Origin: Saposhnikovia divaricata
Taxonomy: Eukaryota > Streptophyta > Magnoliopsida > Apiales > Apiaceae
Direction of reading: 5' to 3'
Length of the DNA stretch: 64,000 nt
Assembly (NCBI GenBank): GCA_036435485.1
Contig: CM071597.1
Span: 11,463,881 to 11,527,880 of the forward strand
The notes under the pieces are model-generated. The model did not search any database. It saw only the letters and a program-made list of their open reading frames with translations, and had not been told where the DNA came from. How positions within the stretch are numbered: the first letter of the stretch is position 1; the number at the start of each line of letters is the position of its first letter. This document shows, in pieces, positions 1 to 10,910 of this stretch. Made by a program: the position numbers and the translations under genes.

Positions 1-2
1 TT

Positions 3-143
3 GCTGATCTTACATTTGGCATTGAGTATCCTTTAGATACTATGAACAAGAGCAAGGAGCATGGATTCCTGGGTTTCAGGAATTCCAAATCTTCATTCGT
101 TCATTGGATAGAGAAGCTCAAAGTTTCCAAAATTGTTCCTTAG
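3..143 (+). CDS. 3' end of a PRISE (progesterone 5-beta-reductase/iridoid synthase-like) gene, cut by the window edge
   Basis: The frame starting at base 3 reads 46 residues to a TAG stop and ends in KLKVSKIVP. It matches the last 46 residues of the intact reductase at 39118-40506 with one visible substitution (VHWIEK against VQWIEK). The family comprises short-chain dehydrogenase/reductase-fold enzymes that use NADPH to reduce activated C=C bonds of enones. Only the C-terminal tail is in the window, so it cannot be told whether the gene is functional. The near identity points to a recent duplicate. Confidence 0.85.
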   Translation, partial: ADLTFGIEYPLDTMNKSKEHGFLGFRNSKSSFVHWIEKLKVSKIVP

Positions 144-199
144 GTCCAGCTTCCTATTGGTATTTTCATGTTTTTTTCTGAATGTGGTGTTTTTGTGTT

Positions 200-397
200 G
201 GAAAATGGTAAAGTTCCCAAAACTTTCCCCAAAACTTTTCCTAAATGCTGAGGTGTCACAAGTGTATTTGGTAACTTACTATTAATAAAACACGATCCCA
301 CGTGAATTCATATGCGCCCACGAATCAAATTTTGCCAAATATCATGCCACGTCATTGGTAAAAAAATTGGTAAATATTTTGGGATACCTAGCATTAC
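200..397. mobile_element. Possible MITE, related to the one at 644-839
   Basis: The right end, read on the minus strand from about 394, begins TAATGCTAGGTATCCCAAAA. This resembles both ends of the element at 644-839. The left end is only weakly similar and no target duplication was found, so the left boundary is approximate. No coding content. Confidence 0.3.
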
Positions 398-643
398 TCT
401 TTTGTGTTTGCTTGTTTGATTTCTCCCAGTGTTGCATGCCTATGGTTTGATAGTTTGTTCTAGACTTATTTGCATTTTTTATTCCATTAATTTTGTGTTA
501 TTGTACTTGAAGTCTATTTGTTAAATTTTATATTTGCATCCCATAAATTTACATTCCGTCATAATTAGAACTCCTTTTAACGATTTTTCGTTAAATATGG
601 TGGTATTTCCATTATTACAATAAATTATAATTTTGAAAAAGAT

Positions 644-839
644 TAATGCTATGTACCCCAAATTGGTACCCAAAAATTGTTGCCGAATGATGTGGTAAAA
701 ATTACTTGACATAACGGAAATTTTTGATTGGGTGGTTGGTGTGAATGCAGGGAAGTCCACCTTATTGTAACCAATTGAATTGATACACTTTACATTTGAG
801 AAATTTTTTGAGAACCAATTTGGGGTACCTAGTGTTATG
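644..839. mobile_element. Short MITE-like element with inverted ends
   Basis: The left end reads TAATGCTATGTACCCCAAAT and the right end, reverse complemented, reads GCATAACACTAGGTACCCCA. They share the block TACCCCAAATTGGT in opposite orientation. The element is about 196 bp and non-coding. No clear target duplication is visible, so the superfamily is not assigned. Confidence 0.45.
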
Positions 840-969
840 CCCAAAATTCGGTTCGAGTATTCTAAAATGGATCCGGGTCAGATACAGGTTCAATTTGGGG
901 ATTTTCATGATAAATTAGGGTTTTGGCATAGATTGAAGAAACCAGGTCGCGCCCTCACTTTCCTTATAG

Positions 970-1863
970 GGAGGGCGCGCCCTAATTGATACTTCCATAT
1001 CAGAGATTTCTACTCAAGCTGGAATTCTACTCAAGATGGAATTCTACTCAAGTTTTTATAGTTTTTAATGAAGGATTCTACTTAAGCTTGGATTCCACTC
1101 AAACTTGGATTCCACTCAGGCTTAAATTCCAATAGATATTGAAGAATTCCCTCCTGTCGTATCTCAGGAGGGGGATGTCCGTCGCAGAAGGCCTCCAGGG
1201 GTTTGCCTGGATATAAGGACCCTTCTTAGACACTAAGGGCGCGCCCTAAGGTGGAAAGATGGGGACTTTCTGGTGTGTGCTTTGGGAGCTCTGTTCCTGT
1301 AGCCAATGGGCGCGCTCTCATTGGGGAACTTTGGAGTAATCCTGCACTTTGCACCCAAAAGCTCCGGATCACCTGTCCTGCTATCTGGTGGGTGCTTCTC
1401 ATTCGGGGGACAGGGATGCGCTCTGCACTTGGGGTAAACCACGGCTATACCTGCATCCTTGAAATCAAGAAATAGCTGGTAGCAGATAGGACTAGTCCTC
1501 GACGGGGGAAGTTTCCTTATCTGTGAAGTCTTGAGATCTTGGATGAGCCTTGGGCCTTTTGTGGTTAGGCCTCATAGTAGAACATTCCGGAAGCTAGACC
1601 GACAATCCAAGCCCAATTGGGTTTCTTGCTCTCTAAGAACTACGTGGGCTTGATCCTCTATAAATATAGAGGTACGTAGGCAAATTGAGGGGGATGGAAG
1701 CGAAGAGCTACGAGCCACCACCAATAACCCTCTCAATCTCAGCCCCCAATTCATCACAACCTTCACACTCCGGCGACTTGTCCGGCGAAGAACCACCATC
1801 ATAGATCTTGATTCCGGTGACAGACCTCAAACTTTGTTGTTACCAAATTCCTCCGTCAACAAA
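970..1863 (+). mobile_element. Solo-LTR-like remnant, Ty3/gypsy Tat-type
   Basis: The block at 1636-1690 (GAACTACGTGGGCTTGATC ... GGTACGTAGGC) matches the transcribed-start region of the young gypsy LTRs at 10361 and 20697 (GAACTACGTTTGATTGGCTT ... ATACGTAGGC). A TATA-like CTATAAATATA sits near 1658-1668. The right end ...CCGTCAACA is followed by AATAGC, with no primer-binding site or coding region after it. This fits a solo LTR left by recombination. The left boundary is a guess; it lies among GGGCGCGCCC motifs at about 975 and 1239. No target duplication could be confirmed. Confidence 0.45.
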
Positions 1864-2732
1864 TAGCATTTTCATTTGAAAAATGAACGGAAAAGAAACA
1901 CATTTCGGAAATTCAAAAAAAAAAATTTAAATATGAACGAAATGATAAATCCTAAAATATATTAAACTAAATTTTCAGTTTTCTTTTGTTCATTTTCACC
2001 CAAAATTGATGTCTACTGCATGCCTGAGGACCGTCGATTTTCATCACTCTAACTAATATTGGGTGATGACTTTTAACCATATTCATCATCTCTCTCAGAC
2101 TCCATAGTACCTGGTCGACACTATTCACTAAGGTGCCATATTCATCATCTCTCTTAGGAATGCACAATTAAATTTTATGGGGCTGCAAAATTTATAATTC
2201 CAATTTTTTTAATTTTCACAGAGAACTTCATTATGTAAAAAATCATTGTCAAAAATCAGATATTTTTCTAGAGAGAAATCAGTGTAACTTACTGGTGTTC
2301 TCCCCTGCAGAGCCACACGACTACATGAGGGTCCTTCAGAAATTATTCGAATGACTTGTCCCTGATCTCACAGTCGAATATCTTGTGTGCAAAAGCCTAA
2401 TATTGATTGCTGCTTCATGATGTTTTAGGATAATCAAGTTATGTCCTGTTTCAGGAGAGACTTTCAGAACTTAATGATCGATTCTTCATTTTGTTGGCGA
2501 TTTTAGCGAACCATTTATATTTTAAAACTGAAACTGATCAATATTGATAAATCTTCAGAAGTAATGAGGCTTGAAGCATGTGATTATCTCATTCTATATT
2601 TCTATTCAGTTACATTCATTACTTCTGACACTGAAATGTTAATTATTAAGTACACGGAAGATTGATCCTACAATGCCCAGTTCCTAGTATAATGACACTA
2701 ACTTGTTATAGTTTTTTGTGCTTTCAAGACCA

Positions 2733-2858
2733 GAAAACGAGAAGATAATCATCCGTGATGAGAAGCTGAATAAAATTTTCATTGGCAATCAACGCGACAG
2801 GTTATCTGAGGTTACATGGTTGATTAGTCGATACCTCAATAGTCCTCACTTTTTCTGA
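2733..2858 (+). pseudogene. SWIB/MDM2-domain exon remnant, copy 1
   Basis: After a CAG acceptor-like site the frame reads 41 residues to a TGA, starting ENEKIIIRDEKLNKIF and ending LNSPHFF. This resembles the C-terminal half of plant SWIB domains, which carry a CDEKLK.IF core followed by GFLEI.GLIS..HF. SWIB proteins are chromatin-associated factors. Only one exon-sized piece is visible, with no start codon or upstream domain half. I infer a gene fragment, supported by the second copy at 3768. Confidence 0.5.
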
Positions 2859-2880
2859 GTAACAGCTATCTGTTGGGAGT

Positions 2881-2982
2881 ATGAACAAGAGCAAGGAGCG
2901 TGGATCCTTGGGTTTTAGGTATTCCAAATCCTCATTCATCGTTTGGATAAAAACGCTAAAAGATTCTAGCATTGTTCCTTAG
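2881..2982 (+). pseudogene. PRISE C-terminal tail fragment
   Basis: An open frame of 33 residues begins MNKSKERGSLGFRYSK and ends SSIVP before TAG. It aligns with the last 33 residues of the intact reductase (MNKSKEHGFLGFRNSK ... SKIVP). The bases after the stop, including an AATAAAAGAAAG block near 3078, also match the 3' flank of the intact gene. Everything upstream of this tail is missing and is replaced by the SWIB-containing repeat, so it is a truncated copy. Confidence 0.8.
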
Positions 2983-3767
2983 CTTGAACTTCCTTATGGT
3001 GTTTTCATGTTGAATTTGTTTTAAATTTGCTTTTTTTTTTTTTGAAGATTTCTGTTGTGTTGAAAAAACTACGTGGTAATAAAAGAAAGTTTTGGCTTTG
3101 ACGTGAAATATGTCATAAATCACTTACTCCTTGTGTTTCGGATTGGATACTTCTGAATTATGAATGAGAGATAGTAAAGTAGTAAAAAAAAAAAAAAGCA
3201 CTGGCTTAGTTTCTGGGGTTGTTCATTTTTACCCAAAATTGATGTCTACTACAAGCCTTTGGAAAGATGACAGTCCTACATGAGGGGCCTTTGGAAACTA
3301 TTCTAATGACTTGTCACTGATTTCAGTTGAATATCTTGTTTAGAACAGTAACACATCTTTTGTGTGCAAAAGCCTGTATTGATTGTTGCGTTCTTAATTG
3401 TTTAGCCCCACGGACCATAGCTCTAATACCATGTAAATTTACCGGTCCATCTAAAACCTTAAGGTGTTAGAGGAAGGGTTTACCAGGATCATATAGTAAC
3501 ATATTCTAACAGATAATCAAGTTATGTCCTGTTTCAGGAGAGACTTTCCGAACTTAATGGTCAATTCTTCACTTCGTTGGCAATTTTGGCAAATCGTCTA
3601 TATTTTAAATCTGATCAGCATTGATAAATCTTCTGAAGTTACATTCATAACTTTCCTTCGGACATTGCAATGCTAACTAATAAGCATCATGGAAGGTTGA
3701 TCCTGCTATTCTGAGTTACTAAAATAACCACACTAACCTTATTATAGTTATTTTGTTATTATGATCA

Positions 3768-3880
3768 GAGAACGAGAAGATAATCATCCGTGACGGAAAG
3801 TTGAGAAAATTTTCAATGACAAAGAATGTGGCGGGTTCCTTGAGGTTGCAGGGTTGATTAGTCTGAGTAACATATATCTT
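3768..3880 (+). pseudogene. SWIB-domain exon remnant, copy 2 (frameshifted)
   Basis: The frame from 3768 reads ENEKIIIRDGKLRK. After a single-base frame change it continues as IFNDKECGGFLEVAGLIS, which is closer to the SWIB consensus GFLEI.GLIS than copy 1. The frameshift, and stops in every single frame, show that it is dead. Together the two copies make the SWIB assignment more convincing than either one alone. Confidence 0.5.
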
Positions 3881-3893
3881 CTGGGAGTATATT

Positions 3894-4689
3894 TCCACGT
3901 TATTTTGTAATCGGGGTTTTCCTGGTTTAGTTCATCAGTAACACTAAATGTTACAATCAATAGTCTTATGCTCTTTGAATGTACGCCAAAGTTCTAACTC
4001 TATTTTCGGTTTAAGTGACAAATAAACCACAATATTGTGATAATCGCATATGCCTCTTTTTGATGTTTTTGTAGTGACTGCAACTCTTTGCTCTCTTTTC
4101 GATCAAATGTGTGCTTGACTTTATTTATACAATGTGACAATTATAACTTCCAAGTTAAAGTTTTAGGGATATTTACAAAATTACCTAACTTTTTGAAATT
4201 ATTTACAAAAATACGGTTTTTAGGTTGCAAAGGTTGCAAAACTAGCACCGCATGTGACAACGATTGCAAATGAGTTTAAAACGCAAGCAAAAAAAGGTTG
4301 CAAGCATTTAAAAAAAAAGGTCGCAAGCAAAAAAAGATTGCAAGCATTTAAAAAAAAGGTTGCAAAGGTTGGAAGCCATATTTTTGAAAAAATCTATTGC
4401 AACTTGGATTGTTTTGAAATAAACCCAAAATTTTAAAATTCTGATTAGGTATTGTTTCTACTTCCTTGTATTACCTTTTGTGAAAATAAGAAAGTGACAC
4501 ATTTAATTTGAATAAATATTACTCTTCATTAACATTGTAAAATTGGTAATCAGAATTAATAAATGAAGGTATCGTTTTTGGATTAGTCGATAAATCGATG
4601 ATTGATTGGAGAAAAAATCATATGTATTTTAATATTTAAATTATATCTAATTTATACCCTTATGGCCTTATTTTATTAGTTATTCATAA

Positions 4690-4697
<8 letters not shown>
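3894..4697. other. Gene-free AT-rich spacer with a small repeat
   Basis: No gene is supported here. Around 4268-4375 there is a short degenerate tandem repeat built on GCAAAAAAAGGTTGCAAGCA units of roughly 45 bp, which yields spurious lysine-rich ORFs. The rest is AT-rich DNA without recognisable structure. Confidence 0.6.

Positions 4698-4722
<25 letters not shown>
4698..4722. repeat. (TA)n microsatellite at the left border of MULE-A
   Basis: An uninterrupted TA dinucleotide tract. An equivalent tract lies at about 22997-23033 on the far side of the MULE-like element, and more lie at 23418-23460. Confidence 0.9.
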
Positions 4723-4724
<2 letters not shown>

Positions 4725-4866
4725 CCAATATTTTAGAGGGAACCTCCTTATATAGAGTATAGGAGAGAATTCTCTCAATTAATCTGGACCGTACAATTAA
4801 AAATTATCCAATGGCTAATATTAATTAAAAATAAAAATCATTCTAACAAAAGCTGTAGGTGGCTTC

Positions 4867-4900
4867 TCTCTCTCTCTCTCCCCCCCCTCTCTCTCTCTCG
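4867..4900. repeat. CT/C-rich microsatellite in the left arm of MULE-A
   Basis: An interrupted (CT)n tract with a central C run. CT tracts occupy similar positions near the other MULE ends at 22025-22045, 22750-22770 and 48220-48244, so it may belong to the element's own leader or promoter. Confidence 0.8.
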
Positions 4901-5164
4901 TTGTTTTTGATTTCAATTGAATGTATTATGTTTTCTTCAAATCAAGCTCAACTGTGTGATTATGTTGACATTCAATCTTCATCAGGTTCGATTTATAAAA
5001 TCAATTGTCAATTTGCATTTGTTTACAACTTTTTTTTAATTCAATTTCGTGTATGTCTTCTCTGTTTGTTTTTAATATATGCTTTGTATGTCTTGATTAT
5101 GCTCTGTGTGTTAATGAAGATATGTGGTTTTGTTGTTTTTTGTAGTAGCTAAGCTCTGTTGTTT

Positions 5165-7275
5165 TTCTATTTTTTGTAGTAGCTATATTGAATCTATATG
5201 CACAAACAACAATTATGTTTTTAACTTGTAATGAATTTTTTTTTTGATTCTACTGTAGAATCAAAAAACGGTTTATAAATAGTTCGTTGCATTATTAATT
5301 ATCTCCTGCATTTTTTTTATTCCACTGTAGAATCAAAATTTATAGAGTAATTTATTGTTTCATTTTTTTTTAAAAATTTCAAAACTACAAAGTTGATTCT
5401 ACTATTGATTCGTCTTTTGTTTAATTCCATTGTATATTTTTAATTTGATTTTTTATTCTGTTATAGAATCAAATTGGTGAGTTAAAAAGTTGATTTCACT
5501 CTATATTTATCTTAATTTTGAATGTTCTGTGTATTACAATCAAATTCTCTGATTCTATTAAAGAATCAAAGTAATTAATCAAAAATTTGATTTTATTCTA
5601 GATTTGTCTTAAGTTTGATTCTACTGTATATTTCCACTCCAATTTTCTGATTCTACTACATAATGAAAGTAGTTAATTAATTTAGTAAATAGTGTTATTG
5701 ATTAATTTAGCGTAATTGTCTTAATTACGAGAATCGTCCCTATGAATATGATAATTTGGCCTAATTACGAGAATTTAGCTTCTGTTTTGAGGTGATTTGG
5801 ATTGTAATTGTTATTGTTAAGTCAAGAATGGTGTTATTGTTACCAAGTATATTGTATGCTAAAAGGGCGATCATCATGATAATTCTATGTCAAAAGATCT
5901 TGATGCGAAATCTGAATCATCTCATTCATCTAGTACTGTTGGTATGCAAGTTAGAAGGAGAATGACGGTCTCCAAAAAATGTTAATGCAATGCCAAAATT
6001 ATCCCCAAGTACACGGGCTTGAATAGTACATTTTTATGCATTTTTAAAATATTATGTTAGGGTAAAATGTCTTCAAAAATTCATAAATATAGACGCTATG
6101 GTGGAATGTTGGATTCTCAAGTGTTTTACTGATAGAGTACAAGAGGTTTCATACAAAGACGGATGAGAAAACGCTTGGAAAGCTTAGTTGAGGTAAACAA
6201 GCTATGGGTGGCAATGATTATTATCTCACACATAACCATTTGATCATTCATCCAAATTCCTTGCATGCTAGTATTGTAATGTACTACTATGTACTTTATT
6301 TTTTTCCTTAAACTGGGAACCTTTATAACAGTCTGCTGCATTTCTATTACAAAGTACAGATCCTGCATAAAGCAAGCACATAAGAGGATCATATTGAAAA
6401 GGCCCAAGGTATGTCTCATTTCATTTGTTACACAAGCTAAGTTCTTATCGATAATTCAAGGTCTTACTCGGGCGAAATCTTATAATAAGTACAGAGTGTC
6501 TTTCCAAATATGTTAATTTGGATCCCTGGAAGACAATCATATTTCTGCCCATGGTTTAATATTTTTTTTTCAGCTAATAAAAAAATCTTTGATCTGCACT
6601 GTCTTTAGTGGAATTGCCCCGTATCGAAAACTATTTCTAGTAACAGACTTTTCTTCCAGCTGATCGATCAGGAGTTAGTTACACTCATTTGTTTGTTTTT
6701 CAGTTCATCAATACTCACTGAACATAGTACATCTAATGCAGGACATAGACACAAGAGGAAACTGATTAACTTTTCAAGATCCAAGTTCTTTAGGAAACAG
6801 TTCAATTTCAAAAAATAGATGAAGCATTTACGCTCAAAAATCAAAATACATGGACTGGGTGAATTTCTGTTTTTTGTAGTAGCTATATTGAATCTAAATG
6901 CACAAACAACTATTATGTATTCAACTTGTAATGAATTTTTTTTATTCTACTTTAGAATCAAAACAACTGTTTATACATAGTTCGTTGCATAACTAATTAT
7001 CTCCTGTATTTTTTTGATTCCACTGTAAAATCAAAATTTATATATTATTTTATTGTTTCATTTTTTTAATTGTAAAAAACTACAAAGTTGATTCTACTAT
7101 TGATTCATCTTTAGTTTAATTCTATTGTATATTTTGAATCTGATTTTTTATTCTGTTATGGAATCAAACTAGTGAGTTGAAAAGTTGATTTCACCCTATA
7201 TTTATCTTAATTTTGAATGTACTGTGTATTCCAATCCAATTCTCTGATTCTATTAATCACAGTAATTAGTCAAAA
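5165..7275. repeat. Direct repeat within MULE-A: about 5165-5595 and 6868-7275
   Basis: Both copies begin with TTTTTTGTAGTAGCTATATTG. They run in the same order through ACTTGTAATGAATTTTTTTT, TAGTTCGTTGCAT and AATTATCTCCTG to GATTCTACTATTGATTC. They are about 430 and 410 bp long, start about 1.7 kb apart, and differ by scattered substitutions and indels. Each is packed with GATTCTA-type half sites and looks like a duplicated subterminal module. Confidence 0.8.
5886..6012 (+). pseudogene. Remnant of a FAR1-type MULE transposase N-terminal domain
   Basis: One frame reads SSTVGMQVRRRMTVSKKC, then a stop, then CNAKIIPK. This aligns with the segment of the MULE-B transposase that reads SSTSIRRRNTVTKKCDCSAK (about 49355-49420). 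The matched part is the cysteine-bearing section of the FAR1/WRKY-GCM1 DNA-binding domain. A TAA replaces the residue between the two cysteines, and no further transposase is recognisable downstream. It identifies the host element as a relative of MULE-B. Confidence 0.55.
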
Positions 7276-8128
7276 TTTTTAATGATTGTTAGCAGCAATG
7301 TAATTTCTAAAGAGATCAGAGAGTAGCTTAATTAATTAAGTTTTGTGTAGCTGCCGGAAGTTGAATATGTTGATATTATGGCCATGAATGGATGTGTTTG
7401 TATATTAAAATGAGCAAGCCATATTTGCAGTTGTGCATTAAAGTTTTACATTAGACTTGGGTGCTTGACACCCTGTGACACACTTCTTTATTTTACATTA
7501 GACTTGGGTGCTTGACACCCTGTGGCATGTTAAGGAATAATTGGTATGCAGAAATTAAAATGAAATATTCTGGATGTTCGAAAATGACAGTCTACAAATT
7601 GGATTCTTTTTCTACCTTTTCAGAGACGGTGGCTTTTAGAACGGATCTTGCAAATGTATGAGGAGGTGTTTGATTGTAGCTTGGCATGACACAAATACTA
7701 GACAAATTTCTATCACTAAATTGATTAAGGAGTGTATGGATAGTTTTTCTGATATTTGCAATCACTGTAATAAAGGGAAGCATTTCAATCATTTGTCCGT
7801 GATCTGGTATAGATCATTTCTATAGTAATCAGGAAAGTAAACAATCAGCAAGATGATGACAGGTCTCTACAGTTAGTTTTTCTATTAAAAAACAAAACAG
7901 TGGCAAACATAAATCTATACATTCTGTTATCTAAACAGAGATGTGTAGATTCCATCTCAAGCTAAAGAAAGCAGAATCCTGGATAAGCTGTTTGCTTGTA
8001 GGGGTAATAGAGGTTTAGCGCGACTGAGACGTGCTTATCAGTGAACTTCTACACTATTTTTCACGAGCTACAACATTATCGACTGAGAAGAGAAAATGAA
8101 GGCAAGTCCTCGAGGCTAGTAATATTAT
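7276..8128. other. Non-coding interior of MULE-A
   Basis: No gene is supported. A 44-bp near-direct duplication (ATTAGACTTGGGTGCTTGAC and following) occurs at about 7451 and 7497. A 66-residue minus-strand ORF at 7592-7792 has no recognisable family and was not accepted as a gene. Confidence 0.5.
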
Positions 8129-9489
8129 CTTGCACAAGCTCTGCTTCCAGCTGACGACGAGTTGCTTTCATCACTACCTGCAGTGGAAATGATGTTACAT
8201 AAGCACATTTAAAGAAGGCTTTACTTGTACATTTACTCAGGTGTTGCACAAAGATTATGAAATATTTAGTTCCAGAAGACTTGATTTACTGATATGCCAG
8301 TACACAAAGTAACTTAGTCACCATTTATGGAGACACGATAAACAAAAGAGAACATACTTTTCATAAGAACCTTTATTATTACAAGAGATTAAACCTAATG
8401 TTATAAATAATGCATAGTATACCTACTTAACAAGTTATTAAAAGATAATGCGCTACATTATCAATGATGCGTGTAGTGAATCCAGTAAGAGCATACATGG
8501 ACTTTTGTCCAATTTGAACTTCACATCCAAGTTACATATTACCAACAGATTCCAATGGTTTCTGCTATTAAACCAATATATTAGCATCCAAGTTATTCCA
8601 ATGGAAATAATATTAAAAAAAACACATCATTCTTTAATATTTACTTACGATTGACACATTGGAACAAAGACATATCTTTGTCCATAAACTTTTTGTTTCG
8701 AGATCCATCTTATAATATCCTTTCTTGAATGGGTTCAATTTTGAATGTACATGGCCAACAATAAATAGTCTACATTTGCACACCCTATTGTTCTTTGACG
8801 GGGTAAAGTATTCCAGAATGCCCTACAAAAAGCAAATATATTAGACAGTCCTATTATGATCTTATAAGTTGAACTATATAATGATCCGACATGCTTCATA
8901 GAGCCTGACATGGGGACATGCAAACTATCTTATATCTGATTGCATATCATACTTATAGGGGTCCATATTTGTTTTAGACGGAATTTTTCCTAGAAAAGTT
9001 GACAGTTTGAAACTAACTCAAAGCCGAAAATCAACCCCATTGCAAAAGTGATGTGAAGGGTTTTCTCTAAATGTAGATACTCGATAAGCAAGCCTATTGT
9101 GCACATAAACATTTTCCTAAACAACTGTACTAATTATGTTCCCAAGGTAACGGCCTATTGGACATCAGAAAATTATGAGATGACGCATGACAAATTATAG
9201 AAACACATTGCCTATTTACATACTTCGTCACACAAAAAACAAAGTCACGTCTTATTTGTATACCAGAAGCAATCACTGATCAAGTCACTAAATGTTAAAT
9301 TATTCAAACAGTAAGGTTTACCTTCGATATTCATCAAACGTTTTCGTACTTAGTTGTTCTTCTACATCAAAAACATCTTCTACATCACGATTACTGGTTC
9401 TTGTTCTTCTCATTCGATTTTTCCTGGCACATGTTGTTCCTCTTCCTCTGCTCCTTATAAGTCTATTGCTTGAATGCATACCTGAAAAT
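8129..9489 (-). pseudogene. Unrecognised minus-strand passenger gene remnant in MULE-A (three exon-like patches)
   Basis: Three minus-strand patches look exon-like. The first (9489 to about 9313) follows a TTTTCAG acceptor, reads a basic stretch including RGRGTTCARKNRMRRTRTSN and ends FDEYR before a GTAAAC donor. The second (about 8830-8650) contains GILEYFTPSKNNRVCKC and FKKGYYKMDLETKSLW. The third (8185-8129) follows a CACTGCAG acceptor, reads SDESNSSSAGSRACAR and ends in TAA. I do not recognise the family. The 5' part would lie beyond 10360, where the gypsy element interrupts the host. The arrangement suggests a captured or element-borne gene, but exon joining is inferred and coding continuity is unproven. 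Confidence 0.3.
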
Positions 9490-10360
9490 AACAGAACAAA
9501 TAGATTTTAAAATCATAAAAAATAATTTAAACAACTTAATAAAATAGTTCAAATACAGAATGCTCAAATCAGGTCAAAGCTTAAAAAATTCAAAAGAACA
9601 CAGCTAAAACAACTTGGATAAACATAATTAAATTTCTCTGTCAAATATGTGGTTATAGCATACGTTGGTGTTTGATAAGCAGAGTAGAATGAAACTTAAA
9701 TTTGATTCTAACATAGAATACTCAAAACTGATTCCAATTAGATTTATTATAAATATGACTCTACAGTGGAATCAAAAACACAAAAAATATGCTTCAATAG
9801 TAGAATCAAAATATATTCACAACAAATACACATGATTAAAAACCTGATCTAGTAAATACATATAAATCTTAGAAGATATACAAGTACAAATACAAACATG
9901 ATTCTGTAGTAGAATCAAAAACAATAATATAAAAAAACACAAAAAATATTCTACCATAGAACCAAACATAAACATAAACTCGATTCTATAAGTACAAACA
10001 TAAACTCGATTCATTAAGTATAAATTCGACAAAATATACACACCAAGTAGGTGAAATCATATTTTTCTACCATAAAACCATAAATTATAAAAAAACACAA
10101 AAATTCTTAAAAATTGTTTTAAAAAACTATGGTTCTACTACAGAACCATCACAACAAATTTATTATACTTCTACCACAGAACACAAAATATACAAACCAA
10201 CTAAGTGAAATCATATTTATTCTACCATAGAACCATAAACTATTAAAAAAACAAAAAAATTCTTAAAAATTGCTTTAAAAAAAACCAAATATGAACATCA
10301 CAAACAAAAATCTACTATAGAACCATCACAACAAAAGTGAATTATAAAGTGTATAATAAT

Positions 10361-10877
10361 TGATATGGGCTGAAAATAAGCCCTAAAGACACATTTAATG
10401 TGGCATTAATTAGGCCAAGAATAGTCCAAACGTGGGGCCCACCAGCTGGGCCCAAAACCCTAAATATAATATTAATTTCGTAATTAATATTAAGGGTAAT
10501 AAACAGCTCAGCAAATAAGAGTTGGATAAGGATAATATCCCTTTCAAACTTATCCAATAAGGCATCCAATTCAATATGGAAACTGATTCCTACAAGGAAT
10601 AGATCTAGAACATTCCTCAAAGACTTGTCCATCAAGTCTCCAAATCCTACCATAATTCTAAGGCTTCTCAGCCTATATAAAGGGCCTGACCCCTCATTCC
10701 TAGAACTACGTTTGATTGGCTTGATTCTCTAATTTACAGAGATACGTAGGCATTCTGTGAGGACCGTTTAAGTCTCGAACGCAGAAGCAGCCATTAAAGC
10801 ACGAAGCTCACGAACCTTAGCATTAAACATATAAACCCTAGCCGCAATATTTTCAACCTAGTTTTTATTCCACAACA
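10361..10877 (+). repeat. 5' LTR of the gypsy element
   Basis: It begins TGATATGGGC and ends CCACAACA. A TATA box (CTATATAAAG) lies at about 10673-10682. Downstream, the block GAACTACGTTTGATTGGCTT probably marks the start of the R region. Confidence 0.95.
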
Positions 10878-10879
10878 TT

Positions 10880-10895
10880 TGGCGCCGTCTGTGGG
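10880..10895 (+). promoter_or_regulatory. Primer-binding site of the gypsy element
   Basis: The sequence TGGCGCCGTCTGTGGG starts two bases after the LTR end. It would pair with a tRNA whose 3' end is CCCACAGACGGCGCCA. Tat-lineage elements use tRNA-Asp or tRNA-Arg type primers ending in GCGCCA; I could not determine which tRNA applies here. Confidence 0.8.
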
Positions 10896-10910
10896 AAGAA
10901 GACATCAACC

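Larger units (their letters stand above)
1991..3893. repeat. Diverged direct duplication, copies at about 1991-2880 and 3225-3893
   Basis: Both copies begin with the shared block ACCCAAAATTGATGTCTACT. In the same order, both then hold TCGAATATCTTGT- and GTGCAAAAGCCT-like blocks, the block ATAATCAAGTTATGTCCTGT, and a SWIB-coding remnant beginning GAGAAGATAATCATCCGTGA. The first copy is followed at once by a PRISE tail fragment (2881-2982). The second copy contains about 110 bp of extra DNA at roughly 3398-3512, including GCTCTAATACCATG, which looks like a degenerate copia primer-binding region read backwards. The duplication is old and not under coding constraint. Confidence 0.7.

Noticed and set aside
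4859..5152. 97-aa ORF starting at a CT-rich tract
   Set aside because: A hydrophobic, low-complexity translation of microsatellite and AT-rich DNA in the arm of MULE-A, with no homology.
6126..6516. Overlapping 97-aa and 75-aa ORFs on opposite strands
   Set aside because: No family resemblance. Composition is typical of AT-rich non-coding DNA.
10342..10653. Minus-strand 103-aa ORF, also at 20654-20989
   Set aside because: It lies in the gypsy LTR and appears twice only because the LTR is duplicated.
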